A stretch of 6,168 bases of DNA from contig JAJZUN010000184.1 in NCBI GenBank assembly GCA_021848555.1, forward strand, positions 1 through 6,168, given 5' to 3'. Source of the DNA: Pseudomonadota bacterium (GTDB lineage: Bacteria > Pseudomonadota > Gammaproteobacteria > Burkholderiales > SG8-39). The position numbers and the translations under genes are program-made. Each line of letters opens with the position of its first letter. Position 1 is the stretch's first letter. Below, piece after piece: positions 1 to 6,168 of this stretch. The notes below the pieces were generated by a model that saw only the letters and a program-made list of their open reading frames with translations, was not told the DNA's origin and did no database searches.

Positions 1-1533
<1,533 letters not shown>

Positions 1534-1587
1534 TGGCGCATTTTAGCGGCAGCGGGGCATTCGTGCTGCGAGCATATGTTTGGATTG

Positions 1588-1611
1588 CCTGCGGCCCGCT
1601 ACTGCCGCAGG
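1588..1611. promoter_or_regulatory. Perfect dyad CCTGCGG-N10-CCGCAGG upstream of uvrA
   Basis: Seven-base arms at 1588-1594 and 1605-1611 separated by 10 bases, 55-78 bases upstream of the uvrA start codon. It could be an operator or a hairpin in the uvrA leader. It does not match the LexA box: the outer CTG and CAG are 16 bases apart instead of 10. GC-rich DNA produces such dyads by chance, so confidence is low. Confidence 0.25.
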
Positions 1612-1689
1612 GGGTGGTTCGCCGAGGGCGTTAATCGTCCAACTCCTGGCCTCTGGGTAGGCGATGCGGAGGGTCTGCGTAAGACGGTG

Positions 1690-1886
1690 ATCTGCCGCTG
1701 AGCGTATTCGGACCAGTGGCTCAAGCCGACCCTGAAGAGCCGTTCGACATTCGAAGTCACGAAGGGCAGCTACATGAGATAGAGCTGCCTCTCGCCAACT
1801 CTCCGTGATGTTCGGCTTAACGGCTGCTGCGGTCAGTCGGAAAATGCCGATGACGCAATCAACTATGCCATGTTCGGTGGACGGTC
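1690..1886. repeat. Possible degenerate dispersed intergenic repeat
   Basis: The stretch with ACCCTGAAGAGCCGTTCGAC (near 1730) and TGTTCGGCTTAACGGCTGCT (near 1808) resembles non-coding repeat-like DNA I associate with betaproteobacterial intergenic regions, where similar phrases recur in degraded form. Only one copy is in the window, so repetition cannot be shown here. In-frame stops and the lack of any protein resemblance argue against coding. This is recognition from memory rather than a demonstrated repeat. Confidence 0.25.
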
Positions 1887-1900
1887 TTGGAAAATGTGAA

Positions 1901-1904
1901 TTAA
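1901..1904. repeat. Left target-site duplication TTAA of the IS5-family element
   Basis: TTAA immediately precedes the left end of the IS and recurs immediately after its right end at 3078-3081. Four-base YTAR-type duplications are characteristic of the IS5 group. Matching copies on both sides imply a simple insertion with no rearrangement of the flanks since. Confidence 0.8.
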
Positions 1905-1919
1905 GGAAACTCTGCAAAA
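1905..1919 (+). repeat. Left terminal inverted repeat of the IS
   Basis: GGAAACTCTGCAAAA matches the complement of the right end (GGAAGCTCTCCGGAA) at 11 of 15 positions: the first four, then CTCT, C and AA. This is an imperfect repeat of the IS5 type. Confidence 0.75.
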
Positions 1920-1948
1920 CCTGTAAACGCGGCCCGCTGGTGATTCGT

Positions 1949-1967
1949 TAATCCGAGAAGCGGATTA
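1949..1967 (+). promoter_or_regulatory. Hairpin TAATCCG-N5-CGGATTA just before the transposase ribosome binding site
   Basis: Perfect seven-base arms (1949-1955 and 1961-1967) with an AGAAG loop. The stem ends one base before the putative Shine-Dalgarno AGGGG (1969-1973), which is 8 bases from the transposase ATG. Several insertion sequences use leader hairpins to limit translation from read-through transcripts, and this placement would allow that. The structure is read from sequence; the role is inferred. Confidence 0.4.
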
Positions 1968-1981
1968 CAGGGGCAGATACG

Positions 1982-2950
1982 ATGAAACAAATGACGCTTT
2001 CGGCAAGAGGATTCGAGAAACACGGCAAGGCGACGCGGCGCGCGCAGTTTTTGGCGGACATGAACCGGGTTGTGCCCTGGGTGGCGCTGTGTGCCTTGGT
2101 CGAACCCTTCTACAGCAAGGGCACGACGGGACGCCCGCCGGTTGGGGTGGAGCGCATGCTTCGGATCTACTGCTTGCAGAACTGGTTCAACTTGTCTGAC
2201 CCGGCGGTGGAAGAGGCGCTGTACGACGTGATCTCGATGCGCGAGTTCGTGGGCATTGATCTTGGTCGTGAGCCGGCACCGGACGAGACGACGATCCTGC
2301 GCTTTCGGCACCTGCTGGAGAAGCACGGGTTGGGCAAACGCTTGTTCGAAGAAGTCGGCCGGCACCTGCAAGCCCAAGGCATGAAGCTCTCCACAGGTAC
2401 GATTGTCGATGCCACGATCATAAGCGCTCTAGGCTCGACCAAGAACAAGGCTGGAGCGCGCGATCCTGAGATGAAGCCCACCAAGAAAGGTAACCAGTGG
2501 TATTTTGGAATGAAGGCGCATATCGGCACAGACAGCAAGACCAAGCTGATCCACTCGGTGTCGGTCACCAGCGCTAACGTGCACGATAGTCAGCAACTGC
2601 CCCACCTTCTGCACGGCAAAGAGCGGCGCGTCTACGGTGACGCCGCCTATACCGGCCAGACGCCGGTGCTGCGAGCGATCGCTCCGAAGGCGCGCGACTT
2701 TACCAATGAAAAGGGGCGCGCCAACCGCCAACTGACCGAAGCGCAGCGCTCGAAGAATCGCACCAAGTCCAGGGTACGCGCCAAGGTCGAGCATGCGTTT
2801 GGCGTGATCAAACGGATATTCGGCTTTGCCAAGGTGCGCTACCGTGGAATCGCGAAGAATGCCAACCGCGTGTTTGTCACCGCTGCGCTGGCTAATCTCT
2901 ACCTTGCGCGGCGATACTTGATCGGACTTCCACAGGGAAGATGCGCCTGA
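1982..2950 (+). CDS. IS5-family DDE transposase
   Basis: Cut-and-paste transposase of the surrounding IS, 322 aa, about the usual IS5-group length. N-terminal part: FEKHGKATRRAQFL at 11-24 and the region PVGVERMLRIYCLQNWFNLS (53-72), typical of IS5/DUF772-type proteins. Catalytic acids: Asp143 in IVDATI, Asp220 in YGDAAYTG, Glu270 in KVEHAFGVIKR. The last lies in the family pattern R(3)E(6)K: Arg266, Glu270, Lys277. NQWYFGMKAHIGTD (171-184) is also characteristic. The start at 1982 follows an AGGGG Shine-Dalgarno at 1969-1973; a second Met is at residue 4. The frame is uninterrupted, so the protein is probably functional. It is unrelated in role to the flanking genes. Confidence 0.95.
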   Translation: MKQMTLSARGFEKHGKATRRAQFLADMNRVVPWVALCALVEPFYSKGTTGRPPVGVERMLRIYCLQNWFNLSDPAVEEALYDVISMREFVGIDLGREPAPDETTILRFRHLLEKHGLGKRLFEEVGRHLQAQGMKLSTGTIVDATIISALGSTKNKAGARDPEMKPTKKGNQWYFGMKAHIGTDSKTKLIHSVSVTSANVHDSQQLPHLLHGKERRVYGDAAYTGQTPVLRAIAPKARDFTNEKGRANRQLTEAQRSKNRTKSRVRAKVEHAFGVIKRIFGFAKVRYRGIAKNANRVFVTAALANLYLARRYLIGLPQGRCA

Positions 2951-3062
2951 TGAATGCAAAAACGACTGAACGACCGGCCCGCGCGATCGAAAATCACGAG
3001 AAATTTCACTTTCAGTTCGAAACACCATTCTCATATCAACCTGGACTCGCAATTTTCAGCTA

Positions 3063-3077
3063 TTCCGGAGAGCTTCC
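3063..3077 (-). repeat. Right terminal inverted repeat of the IS
   Basis: Reads GGAAGCTCTCCGGAA on the minus strand and pairs with the left end at 11 of 15 positions. The two ends diverge quickly inward, more than I would expect for a typical IS5-group element. Confidence 0.7.
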
Positions 3078-3081
3078 TTAA
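3078..3081. repeat. Right target-site duplication TTAA of the IS
   Basis: Direct copy of the TTAA at 1901-1904, abutting the right terminal repeat. Confidence 0.8.
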
Positions 3082-3135
3082 TTTCGCCGCATCACACACC
3101 CCCGGCGGGGGCGATCGGAGCGAGTCTATTGGTAA

Positions 3136-3307
3136 AAAGAAAGTGCGAGATTGAGTTTGTTCGACATGGCGCAAATCGAGATCGAGTTGTCGGAGTTGCT
3201 CGGCGGGCGGCGGGCGGCGGGTCGATTTGCGGACGGCGGCTGAGTTGAGCCGCTACTTCAGGGACGAAGTCGTGCGCACGGCGCAGGTGCAGTATGTCTC
3301 CGGATGA
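3136..3307 (+). pseudogene. mntA: Remnant of MntA-type nucleotidyltransferase antitoxin (C-terminal part, frameshifted)
   Basis: MntA antitoxins are minimal nucleotidyltransferases that neutralise HepT by AMPylating it. The C-terminal third is readable in two frames. The first, from 3136, gives [20 protein letters not shown] and then LLGGRR up to 3213, and runs into TGA at 3241-3243. The second, from 3221, gives [18 protein letters not shown] and then [10 protein letters not shown], ending with TGA at 3305-3307. Together they match the usual tail pattern ([14 protein letters not shown]...LSRYFRDEV...VQY). The break falls exactly at a tandem CGGCGGG heptamer; two copies instead of three would restore one frame. 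The N-terminal catalytic part (GSxxRG...DSDxD) is absent: an in-frame TAA is at 3133-3135 and I cannot recognise it further left. The tail overlaps the hepT start by 14 bases, as is common for such operons. Non-functional as an antitoxin; identity fairly sure. Confidence 0.8.
3201..3221 (+). repeat. Three tandem copies of CGGCGGG causing the mntA frameshift
   Basis: Copies at 3201-3207, 3208-3214 and 3215-3221. With two copies the text reads continuously as [12 protein letters not shown]; the third adds 7 bases and shifts the frame. This points to slippage or a tandem duplication. A base-calling or assembly error in a GC-rich repeat is the alternative. Confidence 0.85.
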
Positions 3308-3632
3308 CGTAACCCGGCTTGGGCATATGGCCGAAGCTGCGGAATCCGCGTTGCGCTTCTGCCAAGGACGCGCGCGTGCCGATGTCGACAACGACGACAT
3401 GCTGCGCTTCGCGCTGACGCGCGCGGTGGAGATCGTCGGCGAGGCGGCAAACAAGGTCTCAATCGAGATACGAACCCAGATTCCGGGAATTGCCTAGCCC
3501 GCCATCGTCGGCATGCGCAACCGCCTGGTGCACGCGTATTTTGACGTGGGTAGCGATATCATGTGGAGAACCGTTCGCGAGAGACTTCCATCGCTGCTGC
3601 GAGAACTGAATCTGGTCCTGAGCAAGGGCTAG
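3294..3632 (+). pseudogene. hepT: HepT-like HEPN ribonuclease toxin with premature stop
   Basis: HEPN-domain (DUF86) RNase toxin, partner of the MntA-type antitoxin just upstream. The frame from the ATG at 3294 reads [20 protein letters not shown], then helices through LTRAVEIVGEAANKVS (41-56) and RTQIPGIA (60-67). It meets TAG at 3495-3497 (codon 68). The same frame continues as PAIVGMRNRLVHAYFDVGSD to a second TAG at 3630-3632. The catalytic RX4HXY motif (Arg75, His80, Tyr82) lies after the stop, so any product of 67 residues lacks the active site. Relatives normally carry Trp just before the xxIxGMRN segment, so a single G-to-A change (TGG to TAG) explains the break. Corrected length would be 112 aa, normal for the family. 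Because the rest of the frame is undamaged, the mutation is probably recent. Confidence 0.87.
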
Positions 3633-4531
3633 GGCAAGTTGGCATGGTCGCGGCCGCGCAGATGGTCAACCAACGCTTTCGATACGCTGGACAGCGCATC
3701 GTAGGAGCGTACGCAGATGACCAGGCGCCGCTTCGCCCAGGGCTCGGCGAGCGCGATGGTCTTGATCTTTAGCGACCGAAGATACAGTTGTGCGCTCTTG
3801 CGCGGCAACATGCCTATGCCGAGTCCCGCCGCAACCATCAGACACAGAGCGTCGTAACTGGCCACCTGTATCCGCAGTTTCAGCGGTTTGCCGATCGCGC
3901 CTGCCGCCTGCGTCAGTTGGTTATTGATGGCGCTTCCTGGATGGGTGCCGACGAAATCGAAGTCGAGCGCGTGGCGCAGGGTGATGGACTGTTTCCGCGT
4001 GAGCGGATGCGCGCGCGGAACGATGATGACCAGTTCATCCTCGTGATACGGGAGGGACGTCACGTCTTCGCCATAGTTTCCGACATTCAGGATACCGATG
4101 TCGGCGGCGTTGTCGGCTACCGCCCTGGCGATCACCGAACTGATTCTTTCCTCCAGATGGATTTGCACCAGGGGGTAATCGACCATGAAAGACTTGAGTT
4201 CCTCCGGCAGGAACTGGGTGATGGCGGAAATGTTGGCGAATACGCGCACATGGCCGCGCATGCCGGACGAGTACTCGCTCATTTGAGCGACGATGTTGTC
4301 CAGGTTGTTCAATGCGCTGCGCGCGAGATTGAGCAGCACGAAAGCCGCCGCGGTAGCGGCCGCCCCCTTGTTGCTGCGCGTGAACAGCGCAGTCCTGAGA
4401 ACGCTCTCCAGTTCACTCATGCGCTTGCTCACCGCCGAAGCCGCGATATGCTCGCGCGCTGCGGCATCGGCAATCGTTCCAGTCTCCATGACCGCGACGA
4501 ACAGTTTCAACGAAACCGGATCGAGTTTCAT
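3629..4531 (-). CDS. LysR-family transcriptional regulator
   Basis: Cytoplasmic DNA-binding regulator, 300 aa, the usual LysR length. Residues 1-60 form the winged helix-turn-helix: LKLFVAVMETGTIADAAAR (8-26), then AASAVSKRMSELE (30-42). Residues from about 92 to 295 form the periplasmic-binding-protein-like effector domain, with VRVFANISAITQFLPEELKS (95-114), ADIGILNVG (143-151), ELVIIVPRAHPL (166-177) and VAAGLGIGMLPR (233-244). The frame is open further upstream to 4861, but the Met at 4531 sits the normal few residues before the helix-turn-helix and has GCAGG directly upstream. It is divergent from the receptor gene at 4913, so it probably controls that operon in response to a carboxylate. 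Its TAG overlaps the hepT remnant's TAG within CTAG. Confidence 0.93.
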   Translation of the reverse strand: MKLDPVSLKLFVAVMETGTIADAAAREHIAASAVSKRMSELESVLRTALFTRSNKGAAATAAAFVLLNLARSALNNLDNIVAQMSEYSSGMRGHVRVFANISAITQFLPEELKSFMVDYPLVQIHLEERISSVIARAVADNAADIGILNVGNYGEDVTSLPYHEDELVIIVPRAHPLTRKQSITLRHALDFDFVGTHPGSAINNQLTQAAGAIGKPLKLRIQVASYDALCLMVAAGLGIGMLPRKSAQLYLRSLKIKTIALAEPWAKRRLVICVRSYDALSSVSKALVDHLRGRDHANLP

Positions 4532-4587
4532 CCTGCAGGGCCGCGAGCCGGTACATCCGCGGTGGAAAAGGGTGTGAAAGACGGTCC

Positions 4588-4617
4588 AGTTTACACCATC
4601 GCAATCCGCGATGGCAA
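4588..4617 (-). promoter_or_regulatory. Candidate sigma-70 promoter of the LysR gene
   Basis: On the minus strand TTGCCA (4617-4612) and TAAACT (4593-4588) are separated by 18 bases. They match the consensus hexamers at 5/6 and 4/6 positions. A transcript would start near 4580, about 50 bases before the start codon. A LysR-style dyad lies in the spacer, which supports the assignment. Confidence 0.45.
4596..4614. promoter_or_regulatory. Candidate LysR operator CCATCGC-N5-GCGATGG (T-N11-A)
   Basis: Perfect seven-base arms at 4596-4602 and 4608-4614 around AATCC. The core has the T-N11-A form (T4599 and A4611) expected of LysR-type binding sites. It overlaps the -35 and spacer of the candidate lysR promoter and lies in the shared divergent region. 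Binding here could repress the regulator's own gene while a further site serves the receptor promoter. The dyad is seen; the binding protein is inferred from position. Confidence 0.55.
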
Positions 4618-4712
4618 GGTGGCCAAATGTTGATTTACGCGCGCGAGCAGCGGCTTCACGATACGCAACCGTCACCCTTGGACTCTGCAGTAGGATGGGG
4701 TGGCCGAGGCTG

Positions 4713-4745
4713 AGGGGCCATTTGAGAATTTCAGAAATGGCCCCT
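4713..4745. repeat. Perfect inverted repeat AGGGGCCATTT-N11-AAATGGCCCCT
   Basis: Eleven-base perfect arms at 4713-4723 and 4735-4745 with an 11-base centre. TGAGGGGCC, the outer edge of the left arm, recurs as a direct repeat at 4760-4768. No run of T follows on either strand, so it is a poor intrinsic terminator. It could be an operator, a leader hairpin, or a relic of a transposon end; the alternating arm arrangement faintly recalls the multiple-repeat ends of IS21-family elements. Confidence 0.7.
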
Positions 4746-4779
4746 GATTTAAGGGAGCATGAGGGGCCGAGGAAGGGGT

Positions 4780-4807
4780 GGGACTCTTCCGTTTCCACCT
4801 GAGTCCC
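4780..4807. repeat. Inverted repeat GGGACTC-N14-GAGTCCC
   Basis: Perfect seven-base arms at 4780-4786 and 4801-4807. Alternative shorter pairings overlap it (GGTGG 4777-4781 with CCACC 4795-4799; GGAAG 4771-4775 with CTTCC 4786-4790). A transcript could therefore fold in competing ways. It abuts the next inverted repeat. Confidence 0.5.
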
Positions 4808-4825
4808 TTCATTCTCGAATGAAGG
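4806..4825. promoter_or_regulatory. Palindrome CCTTCATTC-TC-GAATGAAGG, candidate operator
   Basis: Nine-base perfect arms around a two-base centre, 88-107 bases upstream of the receptor start codon. The tiny centre suits a dimeric DNA-binding protein better than an RNA hairpin. Its symmetry is not the LysR T-N11-A type, so a second regulator is possible. Confidence 0.5.
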
Positions 4826-4901
4826 CGAGTAAGTCCTGCAGCCGCTGGAACCGCAGAGCAAGGAATCCTGGGTAGATCGTCTATTAACGAAGCTGGAGAG
4901 G

Positions 4902-4907
4902 AGGAGG
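4902..4907 (+). promoter_or_regulatory. Strong Shine-Dalgarno AGGAGG for the receptor gene
   Basis: Full consensus AGGAGG, five bases before the ATG at 4913. It fixes that start and suggests high expression, as expected of an abundant periplasmic binding protein. I could not identify a convincing -35/-10 pair for this gene. Confidence 0.8.
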
Positions 4908-4912
4908 GAATC

Positions 4913-5890
4913 ATGGGAGGTTTCGAGCGCTTATTGGTGCGGACATTAGCGTCCATCGCGTGCGTTCTGTTGCTGGGGCAGGTTAACGCGCAGACCTACC
5001 CCGTGAAGCCAATCCGGGTCATTGTTCCGCAGGCCCCCGGCGGCGCGAACGACACCGTCGCGCGCATCGTTCTGAATGCGATGTCCGAGAACATGGGCCA
5101 GCAGTTCGTGGTCGAAAATCGTACCGGTGCGGGCGGCAACATCGGCACCGAGGCGGCCGCGAAGGCACCGCATGACGGTTATACGCTATTTCTGACGGTA
5201 GGCAGCTCGCATACCATCAATCCAGCGCTGTATCGCAAGGTTCCCTTCGATCCGATCAAGGATTTCACGCCGATCGCGAGGGTAGCCACGGCCCCTTACG
5301 TACTCGTCGTCAATCCCTCAGTTCCAGCGAAGACGGTCAAGGAACTCATCGCATTCATCAAGTCGAAAAAGGATCCGATGACCTATGCTTCCGCCGGAAA
5401 CGGGACCCTCAACCACCTGCTGGCGGAGATGTTCAAATTGGCGGCAGGGGTCGACCTGGTGCACATTCCGTACAAGGCGGCCGCCGCTTCGGTTACCGAT
5501 GTCGTCAGCGGCCAGGTGCCACTCACTTTTGCCAGCCTTCCCGCCGCCACGCCTTTCATCAAGAGCGAGCGGCTACGGCTGCTGGGCGTGGCAGCGCCGA
5601 AGCGCACCCCGCTGATGCCCGATGTGCCGGCGATTGCGGAAACCATCCCGGGGTTCGGCGCCGTGTCCTGGTACGGCCTGATGGCGCCGGCCGGTACGCC
5701 CAAGGAATTGATCGCCAGGCTCAACGCGGAAGTGGTGAAAGCGCTCAACAGCAAGGATGTAAAGGACAGGATGGCGCTGCAGGGCGCCGAGGTCAGCCCC
5801 AGTACGCCGGAGGAATTGGCCGCATTGATCAAAGACGAGTTGCCGATGTGGGCGGCGATCGTGAAAGCTTCCAATGCGCAGGTAGATTAG
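4913..5890 (+). CDS. Bug/TctC-family periplasmic substrate-binding protein
   Basis: Secreted receptor of the Bordetella-uptake-gene (tripartite tricarboxylate transporter) type, binding a small carboxylate in the periplasm. 325 aa, the normal length. An N-terminal signal peptide has Arg10, a hydrophobic core (residues 11-22) and likely cleavage after VNA26, leaving QTYPVKPIRVIVPQAPGG. Family signatures: PGGANDTVAR (42-51), ENRTGAGGNIGTEAAA (68-83), VPFDPIKDFTPIA (110-122), GNGTLNHLLAEMF (162-174), VHIPYKAAAASVTDVVSGQV (183-202), RTPLMPDVPAIAE (231-243), WYGLMAPAGTP (253-263). The start follows a consensus Shine-Dalgarno. No transporter membrane genes are in the window; many Bug receptors are orphans. 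The next gene begins 62 bases downstream on the same strand, probably in one operon, and the LysR gene is divergent. The ligand cannot be told from sequence. Confidence 0.95.
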   Translation: MGGFERLLVRTLASIACVLLLGQVNAQTYPVKPIRVIVPQAPGGANDTVARIVLNAMSENMGQQFVVENRTGAGGNIGTEAAAKAPHDGYTLFLTVGSSHTINPALYRKVPFDPIKDFTPIARVATAPYVLVVNPSVPAKTVKELIAFIKSKKDPMTYASAGNGTLNHLLAEMFKLAAGVDLVHIPYKAAAASVTDVVSGQVPLTFASLPAATPFIKSERLRLLGVAAPKRTPLMPDVPAIAETIPGFGAVSWYGLMAPAGTPKELIARLNAEVVKALNSKDVKDRMALQGAEVSPSTPEELAALIKDELPMWAAIVKASNAQVD

Positions 5891-5952
5891 CCGGAAGCGG
5901 CGAGCGCCTGGCATACTCAACAGCCGCAGCCGGTCCAGGCAAAACCAATCCA

Positions 5953-6168
5953 ATGGAAAACGCGATACGCTTTTCAGGCCGGGTATTGTTTCTGTCGGAA
6001 AATGCCAATGTACTCGAAAGGCAGCTAGCAGGCGAAGATTTCACACTCGCCGAGGCCCGGCCCCTGCGAGACCAGATATCGACCGATGAGATCACGCCGG
6101 CATGGGCGATGTTCTATTACGACGAAACCCTGGGCCGCTATCCCTACATCGGGTTGAAATGCGGCGAG
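5953..6168 (+). CDS. Putative aconitase/isopropylmalate-dehydratase-family protein, N-terminal part (runs off right edge)
   Basis: The first 72 residues are present. They begin MENAIRFSGRVLFLSENANV, then LRDQISTDEITPAWAMFYYD (38-57) and ETLGRYPYIGLKCGE. The D-x-[IV]-[ST]-T-D-E-I-[TI]-P stretch resembles the swivel domain of aconitases and LeuD-type subunits (GDxxxTDxIxP), which closes over the iron-sulfur active site. A hydratase for a carboxylic acid fits the receptor gene 62 bases upstream. The ATG has only a weak ribosome binding site, and the frame is open further upstream with no better start. If the swivel domain really is N-terminal, the domain order is reversed from AcnA. Function is inferred from one motif and context. 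Confidence 0.6.
   Translation, partial: MENAIRFSGRVLFLSENANVLERQLAGEDFTLAEARPLRDQISTDEITPAWAMFYYDETLGRYPYIGLKCGE

Larger units (their letters stand above)
1534..1904. other. Non-coding region between uvrA and the IS element
   Basis: 371 bases with no gene I can support. Open frames exist on both strands, but none resembles a protein and the minus-strand one initiates inside the IS end. The region must hold the uvrA promoter. I saw no good LexA box (CTG-N10-CAG) and no clear -35/-10 pair. Its two noteworthy contents, a dyad at 1588-1611 and a repeat-like stretch at about 1690-1886, are listed separately. Confidence 0.6.
1905..3077 (+). mobile_element. Complete IS5-family insertion sequence, 1173 bp
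   Basis: Both boundaries can be read directly: flanking TTAA duplications, ends beginning GGAAACTCT (left) and GGAAGCTCT (right, complement), and a single full-length DDE transposase gene between them. The length fits the IS5 group (about 1.2 kb). Non-coding ends are 77 bases on the left and 127 on the right. The transposase has no frameshift or stop, so the element may still be mobile. It sits between uvrA and the remains of a toxin-antitoxin pair. Because the duplication is intact, the flanks were contiguous before insertion, so the IS did not itself remove the missing antitoxin N-terminus. Confidence 0.9.

Noticed and set aside
1588..1611. LexA (SOS) box upstream of uvrA
   Set aside because: The CTG and CAG are 16 bases apart instead of 10 and the centre is GC-rich, unlike a LexA site.
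1871..1900. TTCGGTGGACGGTCT as a remnant of the MntA GSxxRG motif left of the IS
   Set aside because: Spacing to the conserved tail after removing the IS and one duplication does not fit the family, and no DSDxD follows.
1543..1917. Minus-strand open frame of 124 codons
   Set aside because: It starts on a non-ATG codon inside the IS end, has no recognisable domain, and ends at the TAA just before uvrA. It is best explained as repeat-like non-coding DNA.
3099..3111. CCCCC-GGC-GGGGG as a terminator
   Set aside because: Short stem, 3-base loop and no T run on either side; probably chance in GC-rich DNA.
2954..3154. Plus-strand open frame of 66 codons after the transposase
   Set aside because: It crosses the IS right end and its target duplication, has no ribosome binding site and no family resemblance; it is IS tail plus flank.
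3788..4633. Plus-strand open frame of 281 codons antisense to lysR
   Set aside because: Shadow of the LysR gene; composition is irregular and no domain is visible.
4532..4861. N-terminal extension of the LysR protein by 110 residues
   Set aside because: The extra residues have no resemblance to any domain, cross the promoter and operator dyad, and LysR proteins begin a few residues before the helix-turn-helix.

Overview
The window looks like a GC-rich betaproteobacterial (Burkholderiales-type) chromosome. The basis is a Bug/TctC-type periplasmic receptor divergent from a LysR regulator and followed by a hydratase-like gene, strong GC-third-position codon bias, and a UvrA of proteobacterial character. 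This placement is an inference from gene content; no marker gene is complete enough to fix a genus.

Layout: (1) Positions 1-1533, minus strand, hold the N-terminal 511 residues of a UvrA excinuclease subunit; the gene runs off the left edge exactly at its LSGG signature. (2) 1534-1904 is non-coding. It contains a small dyad near the uvrA start and a stretch resembling degenerate intergenic repeat DNA. (3) 1905-3077 is a complete, apparently intact IS5-family insertion sequence (1173 bp) with imperfect terminal inverted repeats, flanked by TTAA target duplications and encoding a 322-aa DDE transposase. (4) About 3136-3632 is the wreck of an MNT/HEPN (mntA-hepT) toxin-antitoxin module. The antitoxin has lost its catalytic N-terminus and is frameshifted at a CGGCGGG heptamer present in three tandem copies. 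The toxin frame is cut by a TAG where the family normally has Trp, just before its RX4HXY catalytic motif. (5) 3629-4531, minus strand, encodes a LysR-type regulator whose stop overlaps the hepT stop in a shared CTAG. (6) 4532-4912 is a divergent regulatory region. It has a LysR-style dyad inside a plausible lysR promoter and three closely packed perfect inverted repeats. (7) 4913-5890 encodes a secreted Bug/TctC substrate-binding protein with a strong Shine-Dalgarno. (8) 5953-6168 is the start of a gene with an aconitase/isopropylmalate-dehydratase-like swivel motif, running off the right edge.

Functionally, the right half reads as a carboxylate uptake and catabolism locus: a LysR regulator, a periplasmic receptor, and probably a hydratase acting on the imported acid. 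The left half is DNA repair (uvrA). The middle is an accessory scar: an IS next to a decayed toxin-antitoxin pair. I did not find a convincing wholly new system. The best candidates for a second look are the double inactivation of mntA-hepT, including the heptamer expansion, and the inverted-repeat cluster upstream of the receptor gene.
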